Source of the DNA: JAXLQL01 sp046331625
GTDB lineage: Bacteria; Acidobacteriota; Terriglobia; Bryobacterales; Bryobacteraceae
Direction: 5' to 3'
DNA length: 64,000 nt
Assembly: GCA_046331625.1 (NCBI GenBank)
Contig: JAXLQL010000005.1
Coordinates: forward strand, 372,001-436,000
Below the pieces are notes generated by a model. That model saw nothing but the letters and a program-made list of their open reading frames with translations, was not told the DNA's origin and did not search any database. The translations under genes and the position numbers were made by a program. Positions 33,398 through 41,852 of this stretch are shown one piece after another (the first letter of the stretch is position 1; each line of letters starts with the position of its first letter).

Positions 33398-33838
33398 ATG
33401 AGTGAGCGTTTACTCAGCTCTCGAAACTCGATCGCGCGCGGATGGATCACGTTGCTGCTTGCGGGCTCCACGGTGGCATCGTTCCTTCTCGACTGGAGCC
33501 CCAATCACCTTCTCAATCCGGCCTGGCATCCCCATGCCCGTTTTCATGGCGGCCTGCTGCTGTTCTTTCTGGCCGGGACATCCGCCTCGCTGTTGTGGCT
33601 GATCTGGCGCCGGCCGGGCGAGTCCTCTGCCGCCATCCGCGCCGCTGCAGGCGTGATGATGGCCTATTGGTCTCCGCTGCTTTTCGTCCCGTTGGTGTTG
33701 CCGGGCTCGAGTTGGTGGGCCGGAACGCCAGGAGAGGAACCACGCTGGGGCGGACAAGTCGTCTACCCGAACCTCGTGGTAGCGGGCCTCATGATCGTGG
33801 CCTCGCTGGCTGCGTGGTGGCTATGCGATTCCGAATAG
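33398..33838 (+). CDS. Small four-helix membrane protein, TetR-linked
   Basis: A 146-residue integral membrane protein with four hydrophobic segments (ITLLLAGSTVASFLL, LLLFFLAGTSASLLWL, MMAYWSPLLFVPLV, LVVAGLMIVASLAAWWL). The motif NHLLNPAWHPHARFHGG between the first two recalls DUF6640-type proteins, a tentative match. Location opposite a TetR gene suggests induction by a small lipophilic compound. Confidence 0.6.
   Translation: MSERLLSSRNSIARGWITLLLAGSTVASFLLDWSPNHLLNPAWHPHARFHGGLLLFFLAGTSASLLWLIWRRPGESSAAIRAAAGVMMAYWSPLLFVPLVLPGSSWWAGTPGEEPRWGGQVVYPNLVVAGLMIVASLAAWWLCDSE
33399..33416. promoter_or_regulatory. Putative TetR operator overlapping a start codon
   Basis: TGAGTGAGCGTTTACTCA is an 18-bp dyad matching its complement at 7 of 9 positions per half, with the TGAnTGA...TCA pattern common to TetR sites. 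It begins inside the ATG of the membrane protein gene, so a bound repressor would block transcription or initiation. Confidence 0.45.
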
Positions 33839-33933
33839 CCACCCCCTCCTCCTGGCCGTGCTGACTGCGAATATCGTCTCGCCGGCGTAAAGCCAACGGC
33901 CGCTGAGGCGGCCCCATCCGCGAACCATGCGGC

Positions 33934-35103
33934 TCAGCCCGCCGCAACATGAACCCGCCGCGCCATCTCGGGGGCCAGTTCCTGAATCAGCTTCCAACCA
34001 CTGTCACCGTTGGTGAGGATCACGTAAGCGGACTTCCTGACCGGCGACATTTCCGCAAGCGAGTGAAAACCGCTCTGGTCGCCGCCATGACTGACGAGAA
34101 CGCCGAACTTCTCCGTCTTCGCCACTTTCCATCCCAGCGCCCAGGAGATCGAATACCCGGGTCCATCTTCCACTTTGATTTGGGGCGCAAGCATCTCGGC
34201 GATGGTCGCCGGGCGAAGATGGAAGGCGTCCCCGGGCCGGGGAGTCAAGATTGCGATGAGGAACTTCGCGTAGTCCACGGCGGTGGTCAGGAGCCCTCCC
34301 ATCGAGCCGTATCGTGCAACGCCAGCCGCATCGTAGCGGCGGACGCTCAACGCTTCTCCTCGCTCGTCATGAGGCCGCGCAACGTACCCTGCGAAGCGGT
34401 CGGAGGAGACGTAACCCGACATCGACATCCCCAGCGGACCGAGCACATGCGCCTTCATATAGGAATCGAAATCAGTGGCGCACACTCTGAGGTCCATTTC
34501 GTAGCTTCCGCATGGGGACGCGAATTCGTGCCCCGTCAATCTGGTCATTACCGCTTGCAGGTACGCGTATCCTTCGCCCGAGTATTGCCACTTGTCGCCG
34601 GGCTTGAAATGGATCGCGAGGGGATGCTCCCGCGAGCGAATGTCCTGGAATCCGCTCGTATGCGACAAGACGTGGCGCGCGGTGATCAAGTCGAGCCTCG
34701 GATCTCCGTCGAGAAACCGTTCCGGCGAGTACGAGGTGAGTGTCGTATCCAGGTTCAGAATTCCACGCTCGTGAAGCTTCATCACGGCGTAGGCGAACAC
34801 AGGCTTGCTCATTGACGCCGCCTCGAAGATCGTGCTGGTGCTCACTGGGATGTTGGAGGAACGGTCCTGAAGGCCGAGGCCTCTCGCCCACGCCAGTTGC
34901 CCGTTTCGTACGACGGCCAAAGAAACCCCAGGCACGGAGTGCCTGGCGCAGGAGTCGAGCACGCGCTTTTCCACTTCGGGTGCCCATTGCGGCCGGACCT
35001 TGTCGAACGCCACCGGCGGCGGCCGGCGCGCACAGGCGCCCAGCGCGAGTAGCGGCCCCGCCAAGCACCGCCGCAGGAGATCCCTGCGAGCATTCGAAAT
35101 CAT
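33934..35103 (-). CDS. Serine beta-lactamase-like hydrolase, lipoprotein
   Basis: A 389-residue class C-type (AmpC/DD-peptidase-like) serine hydrolase. The leader NARRDLLRRCLAGPLLALGAC has both twin arginines and a lipobox (Cys24). The catalytic motifs are present: SMSK (Ser97, Lys100), YSGEGY as the YxN-equivalent, and SHGGDQSGF as the KTG-equivalent. Most such proteins outside resistance loci are esterases or peptidases rather than true beta-lactamases; no ampR-like regulator is next to it. The HGG variant and the missing Asn favour an esterase. Confidence 0.83.
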   Translation of the reverse strand: MISNARRDLLRRCLAGPLLALGACARRPPPVAFDKVRPQWAPEVEKRVLDSCARHSVPGVSLAVVRNGQLAWARGLGLQDRSSNIPVSTSTIFEAASMSKPVFAYAVMKLHERGILNLDTTLTSYSPERFLDGDPRLDLITARHVLSHTSGFQDIRSREHPLAIHFKPGDKWQYSGEGYAYLQAVMTRLTGHEFASPCGSYEMDLRVCATDFDSYMKAHVLGPLGMSMSGYVSSDRFAGYVARPHDERGEALSVRRYDAAGVARYGSMGGLLTTAVDYAKFLIAILTPRPGDAFHLRPATIAEMLAPQIKVEDGPGYSISWALGWKVAKTEKFGVLVSHGGDQSGFHSLAEMSPVRKSAYVILTNGDSGWKLIQELAPEMARRVHVAAG

Positions 35104-35186
35104 TCATCCACGATAACGTTCTCACATGGGCTGCAACCCATGGCGGTGCTCCCGCGGGAACCAACCTGATTGTTAGACTGGCCGTG

Positions 35187-35717
35187 ATGGATCGGCGAGC
35201 TTGGCTCGCGGCTTCGGCAGCCGCGATATTGGAGGCGCAGCATCATGCGCGGGAAGCGGTGCGCGCGGGCAAGGCGCCCGTGTTCTTCACCAAGGCGGAG
35301 GCCGCTGACGTCGAGTCGTTGACGGCGGAAATCATTCCCACAACGGAGACTCCCGGTGCTCGGAAAGCGGGCGTCGTCCATTTCATCGACCGGGCCCTGA
35401 CCACGTTTGACCGCGACAACCAGCCGGCTTACCGCGATGGCTTGCAGGCTTGGAACGCGCGCCGCCTCGAGATGTTCGCGGGCTCGGCGAGCTTCGCCGC
35501 CCTGACCTCCGCGCAACGCGTAGCGTTCTTGCACTCCGTGGAAACGACGCCGTTCTTCTCTCTCCTGCGAAAGCACACGATGATGGGCTTTTTGGCGGAT
35601 CCTGCCTATGGCGGCAATCCAGCCGGTGGCTACGCGACCCTGCGCTTCACGCCTGCTCACGCCTACCAGCCTCCCTTCGGCTGGTATGACGCGAAGGCTA
35701 ATGGCGGAGAGAACTGA
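35187..35717 (+). CDS. Gluconate 2-dehydrogenase subunit 3 family protein
   Basis: A 176-residue protein beginning MDRRAWLAASAAAILEAQHH, a short Tat-type leader. The family features are FTKAEAADVESLTAEIIPTT near residue 36 and the C-terminal GYATLRFTPAHAYQPPFGWY. In membrane-bound gluconate dehydrogenases this small subunit carries the Tat signal and escorts the flavin subunit. The GMC flavoprotein gene begins 3 bp downstream, matching that arrangement; a separate cytochrome subunit is not next to it. Confidence 0.85.
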   Translation: MDRRAWLAASAAAILEAQHHAREAVRAGKAPVFFTKAEAADVESLTAEIIPTTETPGARKAGVVHFIDRALTTFDRDNQPAYRDGLQAWNARRLEMFAGSASFAALTSAQRVAFLHSVETTPFFSLLRKHTMMGFLADPAYGGNPAGGYATLRFTPAHAYQPPFGWYDAKANGGEN

Positions 35718-35720
35718 TTC

Positions 35721-37367
35721 GTGCCCGCGCCCTACCGCACTCGGGACTCGGTCGACTTCCTCGTGATCGGCTCCGGCGCCGCTGGCGGCGTGGTGGCGAA
35801 GGAGTTGGCCACAGCCGGATTCGACGTGGTGGTTCTCGAGCAAGGCCCCTACCTGAAAGAGAAAGACTTCACTCACGACGAGATCAAGTTCGGCTTCCAG
35901 GGCTTTCTGGTGAATGACCCAAAGACGCAGCCGCAAACGTTTCGCGAGACTGCGGCTGCAGTGGCCAAGCCGGAGCTGAGACTGGGCTATGGCAGGCAGG
36001 TGGGCGGCGGAACAGTCCACTACAACGCCAACTACTGGCGATTCATGCCGTTCGACTTTCGCGAGCGGTCGCTCTGGGGCGAGATATCAGGCACGGGATT
36101 CGCGGACTGGCCGATCCGCTACGACGAACTGGAACTTTACTACACCAAGGCCGAGTATGAGATCGGTGTGTCGGGTTTGGCGGGCGCACATCCGTTCGAA
36201 GCCCCACGGTCAAAGCCGTATCCGCTGCCGCCGATGCCGGTGAAGTCGTCGGGCGTGCTGTTCGAGCGCGGAGCGCGGAAGCTGGGGTTGCATCCCTTCC
36301 CTGCTCCGGTGGCAATCATTTCGCGGAACTACAAGGGTCGCCTTGCATGCCAGCACTGCGGATACTGCCCGCGGTTCGGGTGCGAGTTCGGTTCGAAGTC
36401 GAGTTCGCTCGCGACGGTGATCCGGATGGCCGAGCGGACTCGCCGCTGCGAAGTGCGATCTGGGTGCTACGTGAGCCGGATCGAGACAAACGCCGCTGGT
36501 CGAGTGACTGGAGCGGCCTACTTCGACCCAGCGCGGAAGGAGCAGTTTCAGCGCGCGAAAGCAGTGGTGGTTTGCGCGAATGGAGCGGAGACGCCGCGGC
36601 TGTTGCTGCTATCGGCGTCGGGCCGGTTTCCGCACGGCCTGGCGAACTCGTCAGGGTTGGTGGGCAAGTTCCTGATGTATGACTTGGGCACCGAAGCGCG
36701 AGCGTTGTTCGAGCATCCGCTGAACGAGTACAAGAGCATCGATGTGACGCGGGTCCTGTTCGATTACTACGCGGCGGACGCCAAGCGCGGGTTCTACGGC
36801 GGCGGCGGGATCGATGCGCGGTTCGCCACGAATCCGATCGCGCACGCGCTCTATGGACTGCCGCCGGACTTGCCGCAATGGGGCGCGGAGTGGAAGAAGG
36901 CCGCCGGCGAGTACTTCACACATTCGATGTGTTCGTTGGCACATACGACGAGCCTGCCCGTGGAGTCGAATTGCGTGGACCTGGATCCGAAGTTGAAAGA
37001 CGCCTGGGGACTCCCGGCGTTGCGAGTGACGTACAAGCGGCATCCGGATGATGTGGCGACAATGCGGTTCATGCTCGCGCGGCAACGCGAGATCCTGGAA
37101 GCGGCTGGGGCGCGGCGTGTGTGGGACAGCGGGTCCGATGATTTGAGCTACTCGGTCCACCACATGGGGACGTGCCGGATGGGCGATGATCCAGCCCGGT
37201 CTGTTGTGGACAAGTTCCATCGCACACACGATGTGAAGAATTTGTTTTTGGTGGATGGGTCGAGCTTTGTCACTTCCGGCCGGCAGCAGCCGACTGCGAC
37301 GATTCAGGCTCTGGCATATCGAGCATCGGAGTACATGGTGGGGGCGGCTCGACGGGGGGAGATGTAG
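35721..37367 (+). CDS. GMC oxidoreductase (gluconate dehydrogenase flavoprotein type)
   Basis: A 548-residue flavoprotein starting at GTG. The FAD-binding motif is FLVIGSGAAGGVVAKEL near residue 13. A cysteine-rich loop, ACQHCGYCPRFGCEFG, near residue 210 is typical of the gluconate/2-keto-gluconate dehydrogenase branch and its iron-sulfur cluster. The C-terminus has the GMC motifs HHMGTCRMGDDP and FLVDGSSFVTSG. It has no leader of its own and would be exported with the small subunit encoded 3 bp upstream. It oxidises a sugar or sugar acid in the periplasm and passes electrons to a cytochrome, which might be one of those elsewhere in this window. Confidence 0.87.
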   Translation: MPAPYRTRDSVDFLVIGSGAAGGVVAKELATAGFDVVVLEQGPYLKEKDFTHDEIKFGFQGFLVNDPKTQPQTFRETAAAVAKPELRLGYGRQVGGGTVHYNANYWRFMPFDFRERSLWGEISGTGFADWPIRYDELELYYTKAEYEIGVSGLAGAHPFEAPRSKPYPLPPMPVKSSGVLFERGARKLGLHPFPAPVAIISRNYKGRLACQHCGYCPRFGCEFGSKSSSLATVIRMAERTRRCEVRSGCYVSRIETNAAGRVTGAAYFDPARKEQFQRAKAVVVCANGAETPRLLLLSASGRFPHGLANSSGLVGKFLMYDLGTEARALFEHPLNEYKSIDVTRVLFDYYAADAKRGFYGGGGIDARFATNPIAHALYGLPPDLPQWGAEWKKAAGEYFTHSMCSLAHTTSLPVESNCVDLDPKLKDAWGLPALRVTYKRHPDDVATMRFMLARQREILEAAGARRVWDSGSDDLSYSVHHMGTCRMGDDPARSVVDKFHRTHDVKNLFLVDGSSFVTSGRQQPTATIQALAYRASEYMVGAARRGEM

Positions 37368-37404
37368 TGTCGAACCGAGTCAGTCCACGTGCACTGGCGC
37401 TCGC

Positions 37405-37448
37405 GCGGCGGGCCTGAAGTACCGCGCAGGGTAAGGCCCGCCCTACCG
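37405..37448 (-). repeat. Double-hairpin repeat, copy 7
   Basis: Inverse orientation: GGGCCTGAAGTACC and GGGTAAGGCCCGCCC. More diverged than the others, in the gap between the GMC gene and the convergent peptidase gene. Confidence 0.6.
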
Positions 37449-37492
37449 GAGACTGATCTTCGCGGCTGGAGAAGAAACGGAAGTAGTACAAG

Positions 37493-39205
37493 TCATGGAA
37501 ACTCGAGCGAGACAATCTTACCTTCCGTCTTGCGGGCGCGATCAGGCGCCGCATCGTATCCCGCGATGATCCGCCGCGGGCGCTGCGCGCCGCAGGAAAA
37601 ATCGAACGTGATCCCCGAGGCCGTGCGCAGCAGAATCTCGCCGGGCTTCTCCACCCACAGCGCCACCGAGCGACCATTGGCGCGGATGTAGAAGCGCGCA
37701 TTCGCGCCGAAGCAATCGATGTGTTCGAGTATCCCCTCAATGCGCGTGTCGCCGGTCTTGGGTTGCCAGGAATCGGGCACCGTCACTGGCGGCACCTTGG
37801 TCGCCGGCCTTGCCGCCTCGGGTTCAGAGACCAGGCGCAGCGCACTCGTAGCCATCTCGCGTTCCTGCGTGGTAGCCGCGGTTTCCGCCGCTCGCCTCGC
37901 CGCCGCGCGAGCCTGTTCGCCATTGCCCATGTGGTGCTGGGAGATCGCCAACGCATGCCAGAAATACGACTGCCGTGGCAGCACGGCCGTTGCCTGTTCA
38001 AAGAGCGGAATTGCATCGCGGTGGCGGCCATCGCGCTGCGCTTCGAGCCCCAGCAGGAATTGCGCTTCGGCGAGCTTCGGGTTCCGGGTGGCAGCCTCTC
38101 TGAGGAACGGAAGCCATTCCGCTTTGGCGGCGCCAGTATCTCGCAGCAGCATCGCGTACTCGACGTACACCGCCGCGGGCGCCGACCCGCCGTCGATCGC
38201 CTGACGGAAGCGCCGCAGGGCCTCGCGATCCTGCTTGCGGGCGAGCGCGAGGTAGCCGTGCGCCGCTGTGAGTTCCACCGATCCGGGGTCGTGTTTTTCC
38301 GCTTCCTCGATCAGCTTCTGCGCTTCTTCACTGCGGCCGATCTGCTGCAGCACTTCCACTCGCGAGAGGCTCGCCGCGGTGTCCGTCATCGGCTCCACGG
38401 CCACATCCACCGAGGGCCGCTGGCCTGTCATCACTTCGAGCAGCGGAAGGTCCACTTGGCGCAGATAAGCCTGGAGTTGCGGCATGGCGCGTTCCATCGG
38501 AACCGAAAATGCCTGCTCGAAGGCGAGCTCTGGCGGTACCGATCGGTCCAGGAGTTCGGCGAAACGCGGCAGGTTCCGCCGCCAAGCCGGGGCCAGGTTC
38601 AGCATGTGGACCAGCGCCCAACTCTGCGCGTAGAATCGCGCTGCTTGTATGTGATCGTCGGCGGCTTCCCCTCGGCCTACCGACGACAACTGCCCCCCGC
38701 TCATCAGTCCCTCGCGGAGCAGCAGATAGCGATGCGCCGGAATGGATCCGCCCAGCAGCAACCGCCCAGTCTTCGAAACGGTCAAGGTCGAGTAGAACTC
38801 GGCGGTGCCCTCTTCGAGCCAACGCGGAAGCGAGGCGGCGGAATGATGCAGCACCAGATGGACGTACTCGTGGAACGCCGCGCGTAGTGTTTCCTCGCCC
38901 ATGTCACTGAGCACGATGTAGTCGCGTTCGGGACCGCTTTGGAAAAACGCCGCGGCGGTCTTGGACGGCCGAAATGCCCGATACTCGCGCTCGGAGCCAA
39001 GCAGCAGTACGCGCACCGGCAGAGGAGCGGGCTTGGCGCCGATCGCCGTGGCAAACACGTGGCGGATCAGTTCCAGCCGGTCCATCAATTGCCGGGCTTG
39101 CCGTTCCCGCGCGGGGGTAACGATCTCGAAGTGCGGCGAAGTGACGCGGATCCACGCTCCTTCGAGCGCATGCGCGGCCAGCAACGCGAAGAACACCACC
39201 CGCAT
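37493..39205 (-). CDS. Peptidase MA-like zinc protease with TPR repeats
   Basis: A 570-residue exported protein; ATG at 39205 begins the signal peptide MRVVFFALLAAHALEG. The gluzincin motif HEYVH (His112, Glu113, His116) is followed by WLEEGTAEFY with the third ligand Glu near 132, the pattern of the peptidase MA-like family. TPR-type repeats span about 275-440, then a small C-terminal beta-domain with TRIEGILEHIDCFG. The protease part is complete. It is divergent from the next gene with only 19 bp between starts, so promoters must overlap. Confidence 0.82.
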   Translation of the reverse strand: MRVVFFALLAAHALEGAWIRVTSPHFEIVTPARERQARQLMDRLELIRHVFATAIGAKPAPLPVRVLLLGSEREYRAFRPSKTAAAFFQSGPERDYIVLSDMGEETLRAAFHEYVHLVLHHSAASLPRWLEEGTAEFYSTLTVSKTGRLLLGGSIPAHRYLLLREGLMSGGQLSSVGRGEAADDHIQAARFYAQSWALVHMLNLAPAWRRNLPRFAELLDRSVPPELAFEQAFSVPMERAMPQLQAYLRQVDLPLLEVMTGQRPSVDVAVEPMTDTAASLSRVEVLQQIGRSEEAQKLIEEAEKHDPGSVELTAAHGYLALARKQDREALRRFRQAIDGGSAPAAVYVEYAMLLRDTGAAKAEWLPFLREAATRNPKLAEAQFLLGLEAQRDGRHRDAIPLFEQATAVLPRQSYFWHALAISQHHMGNGEQARAAARRAAETAATTQEREMATSALRLVSEPEAARPATKVPPVTVPDSWQPKTGDTRIEGILEHIDCFGANARFYIRANGRSVALWVEKPGEILLRTASGITFDFSCGAQRPRRIIAGYDAAPDRARKTEGKIVSLEFP

Positions 39206-39224
39206 CGACGCTATCATAGCGATT

Positions 39225-40436
39225 GTGAAGGCGCGGTTTTTCCTTCTGGGCGCTGTTTGCTCATCAATGGTGGTTTTTGCCGCCGAAGCCGATGCGTTGG
39301 CGATCGACGAGCGGATCCAAGCTCGGCACATGCCGCACGGCGCCATCGCCGACCCGGCTTATCCAGACCCAGATAGCACCGAGATCCTCAACTACACGCG
39401 CTGCGGGGACTCGGCCATCTGGACGGGGCACTATCTCGCGGCCGAATCCTATCGCTACGCGGTGACGCGCAGTCCCCAGGCGCTCGACAACGTGCGGCGG
39501 GCGATTGACGCGATCCGGCGCATGCTCGACGTGACGCGCAACAACCTTCTGCCGCGATGCGCCTTTCCCGCGAACTCGCCTTGGGCCGCGGCGTGGATCA
39601 GCGAGGAAGGCTCGCACGGCACGTGGGCGGGCATCGTGGATGGCGAGCAGTGGCAGTGGATCGGCAATACATCGCGCGACCAGTACCTCGGCGTCTTCTT
39701 CGGACTCACGGCAACATGGAACGTGGTGGATCTACCCGATGTGCGCGGCGCCGTTCGGAGCTTGACCGTGCGCATGCTCGATCATCTGGAGTCGCGTGCG
39801 TGGACGGTCGTCATGCCCGATGGAGGCATCTCGACGACGTTCGCCGGGCGAGCCGATCAACGGCTGATGATGCTGAAGCTCGGGCGGCGCGTGGACGGCA
39901 AGTATGACTCCACGTATCGCTGGCAAAGCACGCTGCTCTCGGCCGGAACCAATGCGAATGTGGGGATCGAGGTGCTGGATCCGTATGGCACATATTTCAA
40001 GTTCAATCTGGATCACATCACCTTCTACGGCCTGTTGAGCGACGGAGATTCCGGTTGGACCCGCTCGAACTACGAACGCGCGTTCACCGTGCTGCGCAAC
40101 ACCACCGACGATCATGCGAACGCGTTCTTCGATGTGATCGAACGGGCGGTGAAAGGGCCGAATGCGGCGCGCGACACACGGATCCGGGAACTGCTCGATC
40201 GTTGGCTGAGCCGGCCCACGCGTGACTTTTTCGTGGACCTGCGCGGCAAGGTGCGCGAGTGCGGCGATCGCGCGTGCGATCCGGTTCCGGTGGAAGACCG
40301 GGTGCTGAGCGACTTCGTGTGGCAGCGGAGTCCGTTTCAGTTGACCGGCGGTGGCAGCGGACGAGTGGAGAACGCGGGGATCGATTACATCCTGCCGTAT
40401 TGGATGGCGCGCTACTACGGAGTCAGTGCGGACTGA
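39225..40436 (+). CDS. Secreted protein of unknown function, possible alpha/alpha-toroid
   Basis: A 403-residue protein; GTG at 39225 starts a signal peptide (VKARFFLLGAVCSSMVVFAA) and the mature part begins near EADALAIDERIQ. I do not recognise a family. Repeated helix-rich stretches with aromatic/acidic motifs (CGDSAIWTGHYLAAESYRYA, SHGTWAGIVDGEQWQWIGN, YRWQSTLLSAGTNANVGIEV) resemble six-hairpin glycosidases and lanthionine-synthetase-like toroids, so a carbohydrate-active enzyme is possible. Gap to the next gene is 18 bp. Confidence 0.6.
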   Translation: MKARFFLLGAVCSSMVVFAAEADALAIDERIQARHMPHGAIADPAYPDPDSTEILNYTRCGDSAIWTGHYLAAESYRYAVTRSPQALDNVRRAIDAIRRMLDVTRNNLLPRCAFPANSPWAAAWISEEGSHGTWAGIVDGEQWQWIGNTSRDQYLGVFFGLTATWNVVDLPDVRGAVRSLTVRMLDHLESRAWTVVMPDGGISTTFAGRADQRLMMLKLGRRVDGKYDSTYRWQSTLLSAGTNANVGIEVLDPYGTYFKFNLDHITFYGLLSDGDSGWTRSNYERAFTVLRNTTDDHANAFFDVIERAVKGPNAARDTRIRELLDRWLSRPTRDFFVDLRGKVRECGDRACDPVPVEDRVLSDFVWQRSPFQLTGGGSGRVENAGIDYILPYWMARYYGVSAD

Positions 40437-40454
40437 GCAGCACTCTACCTGCGC

Positions 40455-41408
40455 ATGCTGCTTCGTTATCTGGCCCAGCGCCTTTTGCACCGCGAACCTG
40501 GCGCGGCGCGCTACTTGCGCATGGGGCTCGGGATCGAGCGGCGGGCGCGGGAGTTGGCGGCGTTCTGGGGTCCGCATCAGGAGCGGACGCGGTCTGCGCA
40601 GACGCGCTGGGCAGGGTCTGCGCATGGGGGAACGCTCACGGTGCTCGGCGCGGGGCGGCTGCTCGACTTCGCCGCGGACTCGCTGGCGCCGCGCTTTGAG
40701 CAGTTGCGGCTGGTGGATGCCGATCGATCCTGCGAGTCGTCCTGGCGCGGGCTCGGCAAGCCCGTGGAGCCCGTCTTTACCGACATCTCCGGATGCATTG
40801 ACCGGTGGGCCGCGAGCCTTGGGATGTTGCGGGGCTCGTGGCAAGAGACGCTCGACGCCATTCGCAAATACGGCGTCGAGCCAGAGCCCGCGTACAGCGC
40901 TTCGTCAGATGCGGTGCTGTCGTTGAATCTAATCAGCCAACTACCGATCGGGTGGCAAGACGGGGTGGAGGCGTTCCTGTGGAAGCGCTTCGGTCGCGGG
41001 TTCGTGGAGCGGCGGGAGCAGGAGTGGCTGGATGCGGTGCGGCCAGGTGCACGGATGCTGGTGGAGCAGCATCTGGCTGCGCTCGCGCGATCGGGGGCAC
41101 GGTCTGTGCTGCTGATCGGCGATCTCGAGTATGTGGAGTATTCGGGTCGCAAGTATTCGCGGCGGAGGTGGGAGCCGGAGCCGGTCCGCTACGAGGGTGC
41201 GGAGTGGCTGGCGGACGCGGGGGTCAAGTGCGAGGTTTCGCCGGCGCTCGATCCGGTGAATCTCGAAGGGGCGGCGTTTGCGGAGTGGATGCCGTCGTAT
41301 CGAGTGGCGTGGCAGGAATCGTGGTTGTGGCACATTGCGCCGATGGGGGCGGAGTGTCCGCATTGCGGGACGATCCATCGGGTGGGGGCGTTTGCGCTGC
41401 AGCGCTAG
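40455..41408 (+). CDS. Unknown protein with methyltransferase-like Rossmann region
   Basis: A 317-residue protein without a leader. Residues 60-90 read LTVLGAGRLLDFAADSLA then FEQLRLVDADRSC, resembling motif I and the acidic end of strand 2 in class I methyltransferases. AVLSLNLISQLP (about 155) would be the following strand. The C-terminus has CPHCGTIH, a possible metal-binding knuckle. Family is not recognised; the methyltransferase idea is an inference from two motifs. Its stop overlaps the stop of the convergent cytochrome gene (CTAG). Confidence 0.6.
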   Translation: MLLRYLAQRLLHREPGAARYLRMGLGIERRARELAAFWGPHQERTRSAQTRWAGSAHGGTLTVLGAGRLLDFAADSLAPRFEQLRLVDADRSCESSWRGLGKPVEPVFTDISGCIDRWAASLGMLRGSWQETLDAIRKYGVEPEPAYSASSDAVLSLNLISQLPIGWQDGVEAFLWKRFGRGFVERREQEWLDAVRPGARMLVEQHLAALARSGARSVLLIGDLEYVEYSGRKYSRRRWEPEPVRYEGAEWLADAGVKCEVSPALDPVNLEGAAFAEWMPSYRVAWQESWLWHIAPMGAECPHCGTIHRVGAFALQR

Positions 41409-41851
41409 AAAACGATGCGGTCGCGCTTGGCGTCGATCTTTTCGATGTCGATGCCCGGCACCTTCTTCAGATCTTCGATCGTTTTGAACTTGCCGTTCTT
41501 CGTGCGATAGGCGACGATGGCCGCTGCCTGCGACCGCTTCAGACCGAGCCGGCTTTCGAACTCGATCGCGGGCGACTCGTTCGCGTTCACGGGAGGTACG
41601 TCTTCAGCCGGATAGTGCTTGGCCAGATAGTCGATGACGGCCATGAACTCTTCGTCGGTCCCCTTGGTCCCGAAGGCGATCATCTTCTTGATCGTCGCCT
41701 GCCAGCCTTCCTTGTCCTGCCTTCGCGAAATCGAGCGCTGCAGCTCATGACAGTTCTTGCACAGCTTCTCGGTCTCGGCCCGCCCTGGGCCTTCAGGAAG
41801 TTGGGCCAACAGGCCCGCGGCCGAAATTGCCGCCAACGCCACTACCCGCAT
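41405..41851 (-). CDS. Cytochrome c - helix-hairpin-helix fusion, exported
   Basis: A 148-residue protein. ATG at 41851 gives a signal peptide (MRVVALAAISAAGLLAQ); longer frames extend into the next gene. CKNCH (Cys31, Cys34, His35) is a haem site, followed by a short helical cytochrome-like part (KEGWQATIKKMIAFG). Residues 95-148 form a ComEA-like helix-hairpin-helix region (RLGLKRSQAAAIVAYR, GKFKTIEDLKKVPGI). HhH motifs of this type bind DNA non-specifically. It sits 1 bp after the end of the PQQ-type propeller gene, so they are co-transcribed. The domain pairing is visible; its purpose is not. Confidence 0.8.
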   Translation of the reverse strand: MRVVALAAISAAGLLAQLPEGPGRAETEKLCKNCHELQRSISRRQDKEGWQATIKKMIAFGTKGTDEEFMAVIDYLAKHYPAEDVPPVNANESPAIEFESRLGLKRSQAAAIVAYRTKNGKFKTIEDLKKVPGIDIEKIDAKRDRIVF

Positions 41852-41852
41852 C

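Noticed and set aside
33934..35103. Antibiotic-resistance beta-lactamase
   Set aside because: The motif set (SMSK, YSG, HGG) fits the broad serine-hydrolase family; the true class C YxN and KTG are not present and no resistance context exists.
37721..38887. 388-residue plus-strand open frame
   Set aside because: Antisense to the peptidase-MA/TPR gene; no family motif and shadow-like composition.
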